54,061 nucleotides of DNA from a virus. Under the pieces are notes generated by a model. That model ran no database searches and had not been told where the DNA came from. It was given only the letters and a program-made list of their open reading frames with translations. The stretch lies in the IMG/VR virus record IMGVR_UViG_3300043602_000277, positions 1 to 54,061 of that record; one strand, written 5' to 3'. Made by a program: the position numbers and the translations under genes. Position 1 is the stretch's first letter, and the number at the start of each line of letters is the position of its first letter. Positions 38,659 to 46,355 of this stretch are shown piece by piece.

Positions 38659-39488
38659 GCAGCGAAACGACCGACGCCATATTTGACCAGATTGACGGCG
38701 CTGATTTGAGCGCAACGGCCTATCGCACAGGGATACGCCTATGGCGGTTGGCCGCGGCCAATGGGGGCGTGGTTCATTTGCCGCGGACGCAGATGATCGC
38801 GCTTTGCGGCACGGAGAGCGACGGTACTATGAAAAACCACTTATGTCAGATTGCGAAGGCCGGCATTATTGAATACGGCGTGACGGGCGACGTGGTATTT
38901 ATCAGACTTTTGTTGTGGATTTATCACGCTGAGCGTGACGCTCATCACGCTGAGCGTGACAACGATGATGGTAATCGTCACGCTGAGCGTGACGCTCATC
39001 ACGCTGAGCGTGACGATGCGGCTTCTACCTCACACGTGCGCGCACGCGCGGTAGGTAGGTTAGGTAGGTCTTTTACTACTACAGATAAAAGAAAAAAACC
39101 TACCTACCCACCTACCTCCCAAACGCCGGCGCTTACTGGCGAACAGCAACTCGCGTTTGAACTTCTGGTCGATAGCGAGGTGGGCGTGATCCACCGCATA
39201 GCGGATGAACTTGCGCGCAAATTGCCGCCACAGGACATTTACCGGGCGGTTGACAAGTGGCTGCCGGAACATCAGGCGGCGAAAGTTGGGCCTGGCGCGC
39301 TTAAGCATCGCCTGGAAACGCTCAAGCCATCCAATGCCCGCATGGTCAGCCTATCCGCCGGCTTCCGTGACAGCGAACTCTTCCACCGCCACCGGTTGCC
39401 AGATGAGATGATCGCCGACCCGGAGCGCAAGCAGTACAACATCGATGACGGAGCAGCCAGGGAACCGAGAAAGAAGTACAGCGTATGA
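38655..39488 (+). CDS. Replication initiator-like protein with internal origin
   Basis: The 277-residue protein has an N-terminal winged-helix-like part (SATAYRTGIRLWRLAAANGG, TQMIALCGTES, KNHLCQIAKAGIIEYG). A low-complexity middle with HAERD repeats is encoded by palindromic iterons. A C-terminal helical part has QQLAFELLVDSEVGVIHRIADE and PPQDIYRAVDKWLPEHQ. The plan matches lambda O-type initiators, whose genes hold the origin in the middle. I infer that it binds its own gene to start replication. No helicase gene is evident, so it probably recruits host DnaB. Confidence 0.68.
   Translation: MSSETTDAIFDQIDGADLSATAYRTGIRLWRLAAANGGVVHLPRTQMIALCGTESDGTMKNHLCQIAKAGIIEYGVTGDVVFIRLLLWIYHAERDAHHAERDNDDGNRHAERDAHHAERDDAASTSHVRARAVGRLGRSFTTTDKRKKPTYPPTSQTPALTGEQQLAFELLVDSEVGVIHRIADELARKLPPQDIYRAVDKWLPEHQAAKVGPGALKHRLETLKPSNARMVSLSAGFRDSELFHRHRLPDEMIADPERKQYNIDDGAAREPRKKYSV
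38924..39013 (+). repeat. Four palindromic iterons (TCACGCTGAGCGTGA)
   Basis: Exact 15-bp copies start at 38924, 38945, 38978 and 38999. They form two pairs with 21-bp spacing, two helical turns, and the pairs are offset by 54 bp. Each copy is a perfect palindrome around a central G (TCACGCT-G-AGCGTGA), so each can bind a dimer. They encode the HAERD repeats of the surrounding protein. This is the expected form of an initiator-binding array. Confidence 0.9.
39031..39119 (+). other. Origin unwinding region with GGTAGG/CCTACC inverted repeat
   Basis: Directly after the iterons is an alternating purine-pyrimidine run (39031-39050). GGTAGGTAGGTTAGGTAGG (39050-39068), an A/T-rich tract of about 30 bp (39070-39098) and CCTACCTACCCACCTACCT (39099-39117) follow. 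The arms are nearly complementary and flank the easily melted centre. Together with the iterons this is a good candidate for the replication origin. Confidence 0.75.
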
Positions 39489-39811
39489 TCTCTGACCTCT
39501 ACCAGCCCTACACCGACGCCGGCACGCCGCAGACCGTCTGGGCGTACAATGGCGGCCGCACACGCCACGCCATCGTCGTCTACGCCTGCTACATCCGGGA
39601 TCCGCGCTTTGAGCGTGAGCCGACGGCGGATGAGATCCGGCTCATCGTCGAGTACTGCGCGTACTTCATCCATGCGCCGTGTTTGTTCGTATCAGACGAG
39701 CTGTGCGCCTTGCGTGAGACGATTGTGTACGTGGAGACGGCGGAACAGTTGGCCGGCTGGCTGTGGGGCTGTGCCAGCTTGGGGCTGGGCAATGTGCTGG
39801 GGGGGCTATGA
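39485..39811 (+). CDS. Unknown 108-residue early protein
   Basis: The start overlaps the initiator-like stop by 4 bp. Motifs seen are AIVVYACYIRDPRFEREPTADE and IVEYCAYFIHAPCLF, with AEQLAGWLWGCASLGLGN at the end. Several Cys residues are present without a clear metal pattern. Not recognised. Confidence 0.58.
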   Translation: MISDLYQPYTDAGTPQTVWAYNGGRTRHAIVVYACYIRDPRFEREPTADEIRLIVEYCAYFIHAPCLFVSDELCALRETIVYVETAEQLAGWLWGCASLGLGNVLGGL

Positions 39812-40164
39812 AAGCCAAATTGCATCCGCGGCTGAAACTGGCCCGCATCCGCCATCCGTGGTCATCGTATGCTGACGACCAGAACGGCGCCTTCCGGCTC
39901 ATGGGGCCGTGTAAGCGCCCCCTCCTGATGATTGCGAGCAACGGCGGTGGCTGGGATCATATCAGCGTCAGCATTGCCGACAACGAAGAGATCCCAACAT
40001 GGGATGAGATGTGCTTCGTCAAGGATTTATTCTTTGAGGCAGAAGAACCGGCGTTTCAGTACCACCCGCCCCAAAGCCGCTACGTTAACATATTCAAGGG
40101 CTGTCTGCATCTATGGCGACCACAAGGCGTAGCGATACCAATGCCGGATCTGGGGCTTGTATGA
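39808..40164 (+). CDS. DUF7694-like phage protein
   Basis: The 118-residue protein starts at ATG 39808 overlapping the previous stop. The C-terminal part (HISVSIADNEEIPTWDEMCF, KDLFFEAEEPAFQYHPPQSR, YVNIFKGCLHLWRPQ) matches a small domain common in phage replication regions. Function unknown. It overlaps the next gene by 4 bp. Confidence 0.68.
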   Translation: MKAKLHPRLKLARIRHPWSSYADDQNGAFRLMGPCKRPLLMIASNGGGWDHISVSIADNEEIPTWDEMCFVKDLFFEAEEPAFQYHPPQSRYVNIFKGCLHLWRPQGVAIPMPDLGLV

Positions 40165-40916
40165 GACAACCTTACCAGAAGCCGGGCCGGCCACGACCAG
40201 CAATGCCGACGGCGGCCGAGCGCATGGAGCGCAAGCGCAAGGCCAAGGAGCAGCCCAAGGTTGACTATTACCTGGCCGGCAAGGTCAAGAAGCTCGCTTA
40301 CGACTATGGGCAGATTCCTGAAGAGCATCGTGAGCAGGTGCAGCGGGCGGCGCTCAAGATACGCCAGTGCGAACGGCGGGCCGTGGAGGACTTGATCACC
40401 ATCGGTCAGGAGTTGATGGCCGTCAAGGCGATCATGCCCGACAAGTTCACTGAGTGGATTGATGGGGAGTTTGGATACAGCAATGGCAGCGCCCATGATT
40501 TCATGAACATGGCGCGCAGACACGTTCAATTTCCAAACTTTGGAAATTTGGGCATTAGTAGCGCCCGGCTTTTGTCGGCTCCATCCATCCCTGACGCGGC
40601 GATTGTAGAGGCTTGCGAGATTGCCGTGACAGCAGGGAAGATCACGTTGGCGCAGACAAGGGAGATCATCCATACTCATAAGCCGCCCAAACCTAAACAA
40701 CTGCCGGGGCCACAGGAGACAATGACGATTGATGCCGAGTATGTTGTTATGCCCGAAAGTCCATACTCCGATCCCGAACTCGTCTATCCTGCGCTAGAGC
40801 GCGCGCTAGCCCATAAGCTGCGAGATGCCATATTGCATCGAATTTTGAAATCATTCTTGACCAGCGAGGAACAAGATCAGCTTGTCATTGCGCTCGGTCA
40901 CGTTCTTGACGATTAA
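40161..40916 (+). CDS. DUF3102-like DNA-associated protein
   Basis: The 251-residue protein starts at ATG 40161 (MRQPYQKPGRP) with a basic tail. The middle (LITIGQELMAVKAIMPDKFTE, DFMNMARRHVQFPNF, SSARLLSAPSIPDAAI) follows the DUF3102 pattern found in phages and plasmids. The C-terminal end (LKSFLTSEEQDQLVIALGHVL) resembles the short protein at 41381-41560 (FLTRDEHDELFIALTRAL), so that segment appears to be duplicated. Role probably in replication or regulation, inferred. Confidence 0.65.
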   Translation: MRQPYQKPGRPRPAMPTAAERMERKRKAKEQPKVDYYLAGKVKKLAYDYGQIPEEHREQVQRAALKIRQCERRAVEDLITIGQELMAVKAIMPDKFTEWIDGEFGYSNGSAHDFMNMARRHVQFPNFGNLGISSARLLSAPSIPDAAIVEACEIAVTAGKITLAQTREIIHTHKPPKPKQLPGPQETMTIDAEYVVMPESPYSDPELVYPALERALAHKLRDAILHRILKSFLTSEEQDQLVIALGHVLDD

Positions 40917-40937
40917 CTAGCTAAGAGGAAATACATC

Positions 40938-41471
40938 ATGCCACGTCGCCGACACAAAAGTACCTTGAAGCAGCGCATGACCCCATGCGAATGTTGTGGA
41001 TATCCAATATCACAGCGTCACCACTTATTCGAGATCGCTCATTACGGAGAAAGCGATTTTACCAGACAGCTATGTGCAAACTGTCATGAGCTATACCATC
41101 TAATCGAAGCGCTTGACTCCACACCAGAAGATCGGGCGGACAAGGTAACACGTTCTTCAGCTTTGATTGGCCGGATCGTGTCGGCTTGGGGCAAGGATGA
41201 CCCGCGATTCAAGTACCTTTGCGAACTATATTATTTAGCACAAGAGCATCGTGATGCGGTAATGCTTGCCGTAGGAATTCCAAATATGGCCCTTGATATG
41301 ACTCGCAATTGGCTTGACAATATGACGCCTGAAGAATATGACGAGCTTAAGATTGAGATTGAGCACGAGCGGGCGCTCAAGTGCGAACGCACGTATTTCC
41401 GCTGTGGCGTGACCTGCGTGAGGAAATACTTCAAGAGATCGACACGCTCTTGGATATTGTCGCGTGGATGA
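40938..41471 (+). CDS. HNH endonuclease-like protein
   Basis: The 177-residue protein has a compact HNH/zinc site at the N-terminus: CECCGYP, then RHHLFEIAHYGE and LCANCHELYH. A helical part follows (DDPRFKYLCELYYLAQEHRD). The last 25 residues look unnatural (CVRKYFKRSTRSWILSRG). In the same DNA a shifted frame (41381-41560) encodes a more protein-like sequence, so the C-terminus may have suffered a frameshift. It is probably a free-standing homing endonuclease. Confidence 0.72.
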   Translation: MPRRRHKSTLKQRMTPCECCGYPISQRHHLFEIAHYGESDFTRQLCANCHELYHLIEALDSTPEDRADKVTRSSALIGRIVSAWGKDDPRFKYLCELYYLAQEHRDAVMLAVGIPNMALDMTRNWLDNMTPEEYDELKIEIEHERALKCERTYFRCGVTCVRKYFKRSTRSWILSRG

Positions 41472-41560
41472 AGGACGCACTCATGCCGTTCCTGACGCGT
41501 GACGAGCATGACGAACTGTTCATTGCGCTGACGCGGGCGCTGAAAGGTGAGAATGAATGA
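41381..41560 (+). CDS. Short helical protein or displaced C-terminus
   Basis: GTG 41381 opens 59 codons (LWRDLREEILQEIDTLLDIV, then PFLTRDEHDELFIALTRAL) that overlap the HNH gene by 91 bp in another frame. The end resembles the C-terminus of the 40161-40916 protein. It may be the original end of the HNH protein after a frameshift, or the tail of a duplicated gene interrupted by the HNH gene. Its stop overlaps the next ATG. Confidence 0.5.
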   Translation: MRTHVFPLWRDLREEILQEIDTLLDIVAWMKDALMPFLTRDEHDELFIALTRALKGENE

Positions 41561-41814
41561 CCGAATCAGAACTACGAGCCAAGTACACGCAGGCCGTTCG
41601 CATCATCCGCGCCGAGCGTAAGCAGCGTGAGTGGGTGTTCCGCTTAGCCTGTCCCGTAGGGAAGCCGGACAAACTGGCCGCCAAGCTGGTGGAGATGGAC
41701 ATGCTGCTCACGATTTTGGGTGAGCTAAAAGACGCGCTCAAGCCGCATGTGGAGCTGGAGCAGCCGCGGCTGCTGGATGCGCCCCCTACGGGGCAGGCTT
41801 TGAGGTATGAGTAA
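41557..41814 (+). CDS. Unknown 85-residue early protein
   Basis: The ATG overlaps the previous stop (ATGA). It is helical and basic (ELRAKYTQAVRIIRAERKQRE, then KLAAKLVEMDMLLTILGEL), ending APPTGQALRYE from the dispersed 16-bp repeat. An inverted copy of the repeat also lies within it (41647-41662). Not recognised. Confidence 0.58.
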   Translation: MTESELRAKYTQAVRIIRAERKQREWVFRLACPVGKPDKLAAKLVEMDMLLTILGELKDALKPHVELEQPRLLDAPPTGQALRYE

Positions 41815-42308
41815 GGACACAACCATGTTAAAAATTGCTGACTTTGAGTATCCGGGCCCGCTGGTCGCTGCCGTCGGCCTCATTCTTGAGCGTCAACTCC
41901 GCTACAGCGACACGGACGAACCCACGGCATTTGAAATTGAGAATCAAGATGGGCCGGTCGTAAAAGTCCACATCTACCGGCCTGTTTTTTATGAGCCTGA
42001 TGGTTCTGTTGCCAGGCCGCTCCGTTTGCCACCGGATTACGTGGGCGAACCGACAACGGCAGGTGGTAATCTCTCCGAACCGGCCCACGCCGAGATGTGG
42101 TTTAGAGAATTGGGCGAGAACAAGTCTGCTATTGAAGTCTATGCCGAGTCTCACGATGACTGGATGGCGACCCAGCCGATTGTGAACTACATTCTTGCCT
42201 GGTTACGCGCCAGGATTGTACGCCGCACGGATACCTGGCTGGCGGTAGAGCCATGACGATCACCGTCCACCGTCCCAGCGGCGGCTATTGGATCCCTACG
42301 GGACAGGC
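41647..42308. repeat. Cluster of the dispersed 16-bp repeat
   Basis: Exact copy at 42293-42308 (plus), exact copy at 41647-41662 (minus) and a variant with two mismatches at 41783-41798 (plus). The two plus copies are each followed within about 25 bp by TATGAGTAAG, which supplies the start of the next gene. So a block of about 45 bp seems to have been copied. Confidence 0.75.
41825..42256 (+). CDS. Unknown 143-residue acidic protein
   Basis: ATG 41825 after TAAGGA was preferred to ATG 41807. The sequence has beta-type segments (YPGPLVAAVGLILERQLRYSD, VVKVHIYRPVFYEPDG) and a C-terminal helix IVNYILAWLRARIVRR. No family recognised. The stop overlaps the next short ORF. Confidence 0.55.
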   Translation: MLKIADFEYPGPLVAAVGLILERQLRYSDTDEPTAFEIENQDGPVVKVHIYRPVFYEPDGSVARPLRLPPDYVGEPTTAGGNLSEPAHAEMWFRELGENKSAIEVYAESHDDWMATQPIVNYILAWLRARIVRRTDTWLAVEP

Positions 42309-42330
42309 TGTGCCGGTGAAATATGAGTAA
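42253..42330 (+). CDS. 25-codon ORF, truncated relative of the 42625 gene
   Basis: It starts MTITVHRPSGGYW, like MTIEVQRPSGGTF of the 42625-42828 protein, then runs into the dispersed repeat (IPTGQA) and ends VPVKYE. It therefore looks like the N-terminus of a duplicated gene cut short by the repeat. It may still be translated, being coupled to its neighbours. Confidence 0.5.
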   Translation: MTITVHRPSGGYWIPTGQAVPVKYE

Positions 42331-42628
42331 GAACATGTTTCAACTGACCATTGCCGTTGAGGATGCCCAGATGGTTCAACTTTTGGCTACGATGTGCGAA
42401 GTTGCGGTGAAGGGTCACGAGGCCAGTTGTTTTCCGCCTCATGTCATAGCCGCTACCGATTGGTATCTGAATCAACTCCGATTCCAGATTAGTAACGAAA
42501 TTGACCAGTTTGATGATGATGAAGTGGCGCTGCTTGCGGGCTACTTGAGGCGTTGTGCCGATTTGATAGAGGGCTTTGTGACTGAGGCAGTAGAGGATGA
42601 GGAGCCGCGCCCAGGGGGCACCCGATGA
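42323..42628 (+). CDS. Unknown 101-residue protein
   Basis: It starts at ATG 42323 and overlaps both neighbours. It is helical (QLTIAVEDAQMVQLLATMCE) with an acidic middle (NEIDQFDDDEVALLAGYLRR) and tail. Not recognised. Confidence 0.55.
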   Translation: MSKNMFQLTIAVEDAQMVQLLATMCEVAVKGHEASCFPPHVIAATDWYLNQLRFQISNEIDQFDDDEVALLAGYLRRCADLIEGFVTEAVEDEEPRPGGTR

Positions 42629-42828
42629 CCATTGAAGTCCAGCGTCCCAGCGGCGGCACGTTCCTGTACCGGCAGCGTGAGGATGAGCCGAATGTGATCG
42701 AGAGCAGGGCCACGTACCGGGGGGCGAGGTGGCAGTTCGTGGCCAGGTTCGCGAGCGCGGACGAGGCCAGAGATGCGCTGCTGGCGATTGGGCGGGAGCA
42801 GGAGGGGGATTCTGATGAGCGAGAATAG
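42625..42828 (+). CDS. Small 67-residue protein with RPSGG start
   Basis: The start overlaps the previous stop (ATGA). The protein (MTIEVQRPSGGTFLYRQRED, then ARFASADEARDALLAIG) has a short beta-alpha pattern. Its N-terminus recurs in the 42253 ORF. Function unknown. Confidence 0.55.
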   Translation: MTIEVQRPSGGTFLYRQREDEPNVIESRATYRGARWQFVARFASADEARDALLAIGREQEGDSDERE

Positions 42829-43090
42829 CCAAGATGATGTTCGCCTATCGAGGGGTTGCGATGTTGTCGGTTTTAATGATGTTGCCGATCCAGAAACGAT
42901 ATTTGAGGTTTGGCAAATGCACACCGTGCCAATGGCGAACGAATTGGTAATGTTTGGCGAAGAAACATCGTTACCGGAAGTCGCTGGCGTATGGCAAGTT
43001 CTGCAAAGACTCTGGATTTGCGAGGATAGTCCAGTCACCGTCAGGCTATTAGTACGGCGGATACGAGATGACCCAACCCCATTCGCATAA
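42815..43090 (+). CDS. Unknown 91-residue protein
   Basis: ATG 42815 follows GGAGGGGG-type sequence and overlaps the previous gene by 14 bp. Contents: CDVVGFNDVADPETIFEVWQ and EVAGVWQVLQRLWICEDS, ending in a basic segment. Not recognised. Confidence 0.52.
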   Translation: MSENSQDDVRLSRGCDVVGFNDVADPETIFEVWQMHTVPMANELVMFGEETSLPEVAGVWQVLQRLWICEDSPVTVRLLVRRIRDDPTPFA

Positions 43091-43202
43091 CCACGTCCAG
43101 CCCGTCCCACACCGCACGCGGCCCATCCCGTCCCGTTTCGGCATCCGGCCCGGCGGCAGACCCGAACGGCGGCGGGTGCGGTCTGGGCCAGGCAAGGCAT
43201 GA
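43068..43202 (+). CDS. Small His/Arg-rich basic peptide
   Basis: ATG 43068 opens 44 codons (MTQPHSHNHVQPVPHRTRPI, then GIRPGGRPERRRVRSG), overlapping the previous gene by 23 bp. The composition is extreme in His, Pro and Arg. It could bind nucleic acid or be spurious. There is no other gene in 43203-43457, which holds an AT-rich TATATATC stretch and a hairpin. Confidence 0.4.
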   Translation: MTQPHSHNHVQPVPHRTRPIPSRFGIRPGGRPERRRVRSGPGKA

Positions 43203-43338
43203 CTACGCGTATGGTCGTCCAATGAGATGAGGCGCGTATGAGCGTTTTGTTGAGGCCGTCTACGCTTTTGGGACGATATGAAAATGGATATATATCTTTT
43301 GCATTGCCATATGCAACAAAACGTGCTAAGGTTATGTT

Positions 43339-43374
43339 GACTTCGGGCACCCGTTCGCGCGGCGCTCCGAAGTC
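43339..43374 (+). other. Hairpin with 8-bp stem
   Basis: GACTTCGG (43339-43346) pairs with CCGAAGTC (43367-43374) around a 20-base GC-rich loop. There is no strong T tract. It is possibly a weak terminator of the early transcript. Confidence 0.5.
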
Positions 43375-43457
43375 GTTTGTCCTTCGACGCCTACATTAAA
43401 GCCCACATATGGCTGCGCGAGCGGTTGCCCTATCCTTTACCCACAGGGCAGCCGCAC

Positions 43458-43655
43458 ATGAACCAGACCAAGCCAGACCCACCCCAAAAACAAACCCGCC
43501 CCCACGTGCGCGAAGCAGAATCGACCTGCCGCGGCCAGACGCCTTGCGGCCGTCGCTGCGTGATGAATGGTCGTCATCGCCATCGTTTCCACAGTTGTTC
43601 GTCGCCGACGTGCCCCAAGTGCCACGCTGACGAACGGTTCCGGTGGGCGTCATGA
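43458..43655 (+). CDS. Small zinc-ribbon-like protein
   Basis: ATG 43458 (MNQTKPDPPQKQ) opens 65 codons with regularly spaced Cys and His: STCRGQTPCGRRCVMNG, RHRHRFHSC, then CPKCHADERF. That spacing would suit one or two zinc sites and argues that it is real. An in-frame TTG lies upstream at 43377. Not a recognised family. Confidence 0.55.
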   Translation: MNQTKPDPPQKQTRPHVREAESTCRGQTPCGRRCVMNGRHRHRFHSCSSPTCPKCHADERFRWAS

Positions 43656-43657
43656 AC

Positions 43658-43738
43658 TTAGCTAAAACGGTCTGTTTGGGGTATAATACAGGAGTAAACC
43701 ACATAAAAAGAGACAGGATGTTATCAGCATCCCGTCTC
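43658..43738 (+). promoter_or_regulatory. Promoter with perfect TATAAT and structured leader before the HNH gene
   Basis: TATAAT at 43682-43687 has a weak -35 (TTAGCT, 43658-43663). The predicted leader holds GAGAC-A-GGATG / CATCC-C-GTCTC (43710-43738). It is a candidate for the late promoter serving the HNH, endolysin and packaging genes. Confidence 0.55.
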
Positions 43739-43770
43739 CCATTCAGTACCTGTGTAGAGGCACAGATACC

Positions 43771-44481
43771 ATGTCAGATCATACCACGCGTCCATTCCAA
43801 CCCGAACTTCCCTTCGACGAAATTCCCTACGGCTACTGCCAATGCGGCTGCGGGCAAAAGACCCATATTGAAACCCATACCCATCCAGAACGCGGCCAGT
43901 TCGCTGGTGAGCCACGACGCTTTCTGCGTGGGCATCAAGGCCGCAAACCTACACCCAAAGCCGATGAACTCAAGATTTGCTCGCGATGCAAGCAGGGCAA
44001 ACCTTTATCTGATTACTCCCAACGTCGGAGCGGCAAAAGAGCCGGTCAATACTATTCGCACTGCCGCGCCTGTGCAGTTGAGGCGACGATGGCAAGCCGC
44101 TCAAAAGACGCTTCGTATCAAGTGCGTCAAAGGGAACTTCAGCGAAAATTTCGCGAGCGTCATCAGGAGCGACTTACTATCAAGTCATCTGAGCGATATG
44201 CTAAGAATCCTGAAGCTAGAAAAGCTGGCGCACGAAAAACCAGAGAGAAAAATCCGTTGCGCGAAAAGGCGCATATTGCCGTTCGACGCGCCATAGCACG
44301 GGGCGATCTTCCTCCTGCAACAGCAATGGTATGTGAACGATGCCAAGAAGCGCAGGCTGCTCACTGGCATCACGATATGGGATACGCCGAGGAATATCGT
44401 CTACACGTAATCGCTCTATGCAAGTCGTGTCATGGAAAGGCGCATTGGCTAGATATTGGCGAATCTAATCGGACTTCATGA
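43771..44481 (+). CDS. HNH homing endonuclease
   Basis: The 236-residue protein has three parts. The first is an N-terminal Cys-rich module (YCQCGCGQKTHIETHTH, then RRFLRGHQGRKP). The second is a middle zinc finger (ICSRCKQGKPLSDYSQRRSG, YYSHCRACAVE) and a basic helix. The third is a C-terminal HNH with CERCQEAQAAHWHHDMGY and VIALCKSCHGKAHW. It overlaps the endolysin by 26 bp, and the endolysin then has only a TTG start. It looks as if the endonuclease landed at the endolysin's 5' end. Confidence 0.85.
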   Translation: MSDHTTRPFQPELPFDEIPYGYCQCGCGQKTHIETHTHPERGQFAGEPRRFLRGHQGRKPTPKADELKICSRCKQGKPLSDYSQRRSGKRAGQYYSHCRACAVEATMASRSKDASYQVRQRELQRKFRERHQERLTIKSSERYAKNPEARKAGARKTREKNPLREKAHIAVRRAIARGDLPPATAMVCERCQEAQAAHWHHDMGYAEEYRLHVIALCKSCHGKAHWLDIGESNRTS

Positions 44482-46336
44482 TTTCGAGGGAATAGAAATA
44501 GCGGCTCCAGATAGTTGGATCCTGGATACAATCGCGCTCAGTGAAAACCCATCGCCCAAGATTTACCCAAGTAACTTCAATACGATTGTCAGGGTTAACT
44601 GGGCATATGGCAGCGGCGGAACCTTGCCCTTGCCATCCGTTTACGAGGCCTTCTCGGAGCTGGTCGCCGCCTATGTCGATGGCTGTACTGGCTGCCGGCG
44701 CTGGATCATCGGCAACGAGCCAAACCTGAGCCGTGAATGGCCCGACAACACGCCCATCTATCCCTGGCACTATGCCGCCTGCTACAAGCTCTGCTGGCAA
44801 GCCATCCATGCGCTGCCGGGCCATGCCAACGACGAGGTGCTGGTCGCTGGCAGTGGGCCGTGGAACGCCGAGCTAAAGTACAACAGCAACAAAAACGGCG
44901 ACTGGATTGTCTATTTTACCGACGTGATTAACTTGGTTGGGGATGCCTGCGACGGCTATAGCATCCATGCCTATACCCATGGCTACGATGTGTCCCTAGT
45001 CACGTCATCGGCGCGTATGGATCGCCCCTTCCAGAACCACTTTTACGAGTTCTACACCTATCGCGATTATTGCCTTGCCATCCCGCCTGAGCTGCGCTAT
45101 CTGCCGGTCTATCTGACGGAGGCCAACGGCAATGGCCCGTGGCAAGCCGTGGGGCTGATGCCGGCCATGTTGCAGGAGATCGATAGCTGGAACCATAGCA
45201 AGCTGCCCAAGATTCACAGCGTGATCTTCTACCGCTATCCACGCTATGACCAGTTTTACATTGAGGGCCGCGGCGATGTCATGGCCGAATACCAACGGGC
45301 CGTCGCCCTGGGCTATCAGGCGCCTATCACACCCACATTGCCCACGCCGGAACCGCCCGACCCAGAGCCGCCACGGCCCACGCCTGCGCCTGAGCCTGCG
45401 CGTGACATCGACCCGCGCCTGCTCGCCCGCGGCGTTACACTCACGCGTGCGACTGTTCCTGTGGGCACCTATGCTTGGCGCGTAGAGGAGGGCATCTACT
45501 ATGCTTGGGGCGAAGGGCCAAACGATGCCCAGGGCCGGCGCGCCGACTATGTGGACGTGGTGAATGGCAACGGTGAGCGCGTCATTGGTACGCCGATCAT
45601 GCACTGGTGGTCTAGCGGCTCAGACACCAAGCCGGCTGAGAACAAACGCGATCCGTGGATGACCGCTCAGGGTAAAGACGGCTATGCCCTCGACTTCCCT
45701 TTTGGCGCTACCTGGCCCAGCTACGGCGTCAAAATTGCCGACGGTACGCCCAGCGATGAAGTGTGGGGCCTCGGCTATGGCGATGTGATCAACCCGAACC
45801 ACCACACGGCCAGCTATTTTAAGTTTGTACGCGTACTAGAGGGCGTTACAGCGCCGATTCCTCCCACACCACCAGTACAGGAAGGGGGTCTAATCCATCC
45901 CCTTCCTGGTGCGGTGATTACGCAGCATTGGGGCCAGGATGCCGAGAGCTACGCACGTTTTGGCATTTGGGGCCATAACGGGACGGATCTAGGAAATAGA
46001 CCACTCCGCACGCCGATCCGCTGCATCGCCGCCGGCATCGTGGCAATGTCCGACTTTGACCCTGCCTATGGCCACTATGTGCGCGTCGATCACCGGGACT
46101 TGGAGTGCTATTCGATGTACTGCCATTTGGATGAGTCGGGCGCAGCGGCGGGTACGCGCGTGGAAGCGGGGGACACGATGGGGCTGCTGGGGTCAAGCGG
46201 CAATAGTTCTGGGCCTCATTTGCACGTTGAAATTCGGTTACAAAACAAAGATGGCACGTACCGCGAAGATACGCCTATGTCTAAAGGCCGAGTTGACCCT
46301 GAGACTTGGTGCGCCATGCACAATCTCAAATTGTGA
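44456..46336 (+). CDS. Endolysin B: glycosidase-like, beta domain, M23 peptidase
   Basis: The 626-residue protein has three parts. Residues 1-285 resemble a clan-A glycoside hydrolase (IGLHDFEG start, RRWIIGNEPN with the likely acid/base Glu, VYLTEANGNGPW with a second Glu). A Pro-rich linker leads to a beta domain (about 315-465, WRVEEGIYYAWGEGP). An M23 peptidase follows (from about 476) with zinc ligands His507, Asp511, His588 and His590 and a catalytic-type His557. It should attack both glycan and peptide parts of the wall. The only in-frame start is TTG 44456, within the HNH gene. The true start may have been lost to the insertion. Confidence 0.85.
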   Translation: MANLIGLHDFEGIEIAAPDSWILDTIALSENPSPKIYPSNFNTIVRVNWAYGSGGTLPLPSVYEAFSELVAAYVDGCTGCRRWIIGNEPNLSREWPDNTPIYPWHYAACYKLCWQAIHALPGHANDEVLVAGSGPWNAELKYNSNKNGDWIVYFTDVINLVGDACDGYSIHAYTHGYDVSLVTSSARMDRPFQNHFYEFYTYRDYCLAIPPELRYLPVYLTEANGNGPWQAVGLMPAMLQEIDSWNHSKLPKIHSVIFYRYPRYDQFYIEGRGDVMAEYQRAVALGYQAPITPTLPTPEPPDPEPPRPTPAPEPARDIDPRLLARGVTLTRATVPVGTYAWRVEEGIYYAWGEGPNDAQGRRADYVDVVNGNGERVIGTPIMHWWSSGSDTKPAENKRDPWMTAQGKDGYALDFPFGATWPSYGVKIADGTPSDEVWGLGYGDVINPNHHTASYFKFVRVLEGVTAPIPPTPPVQEGGLIHPLPGAVITQHWGQDAESYARFGIWGHNGTDLGNRPLRTPIRCIAAGIVAMSDFDPAYGHYVRVDHRDLECYSMYCHLDESGAAAGTRVEAGDTMGLLGSSGNSSGPHLHVEIRLQNKDGTYREDTPMSKGRVDPETWCAMHNLKL

Positions 46337-46355
46337 TGAAAGGGAAGGGATCGTG

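Noticed and set aside
38924-39013. Repeats as a CRISPR array
   Set aside because: Units are 15-bp palindromes with 6- and 18-bp gaps and lie inside a gene; no cas genes. Iterons fit better.
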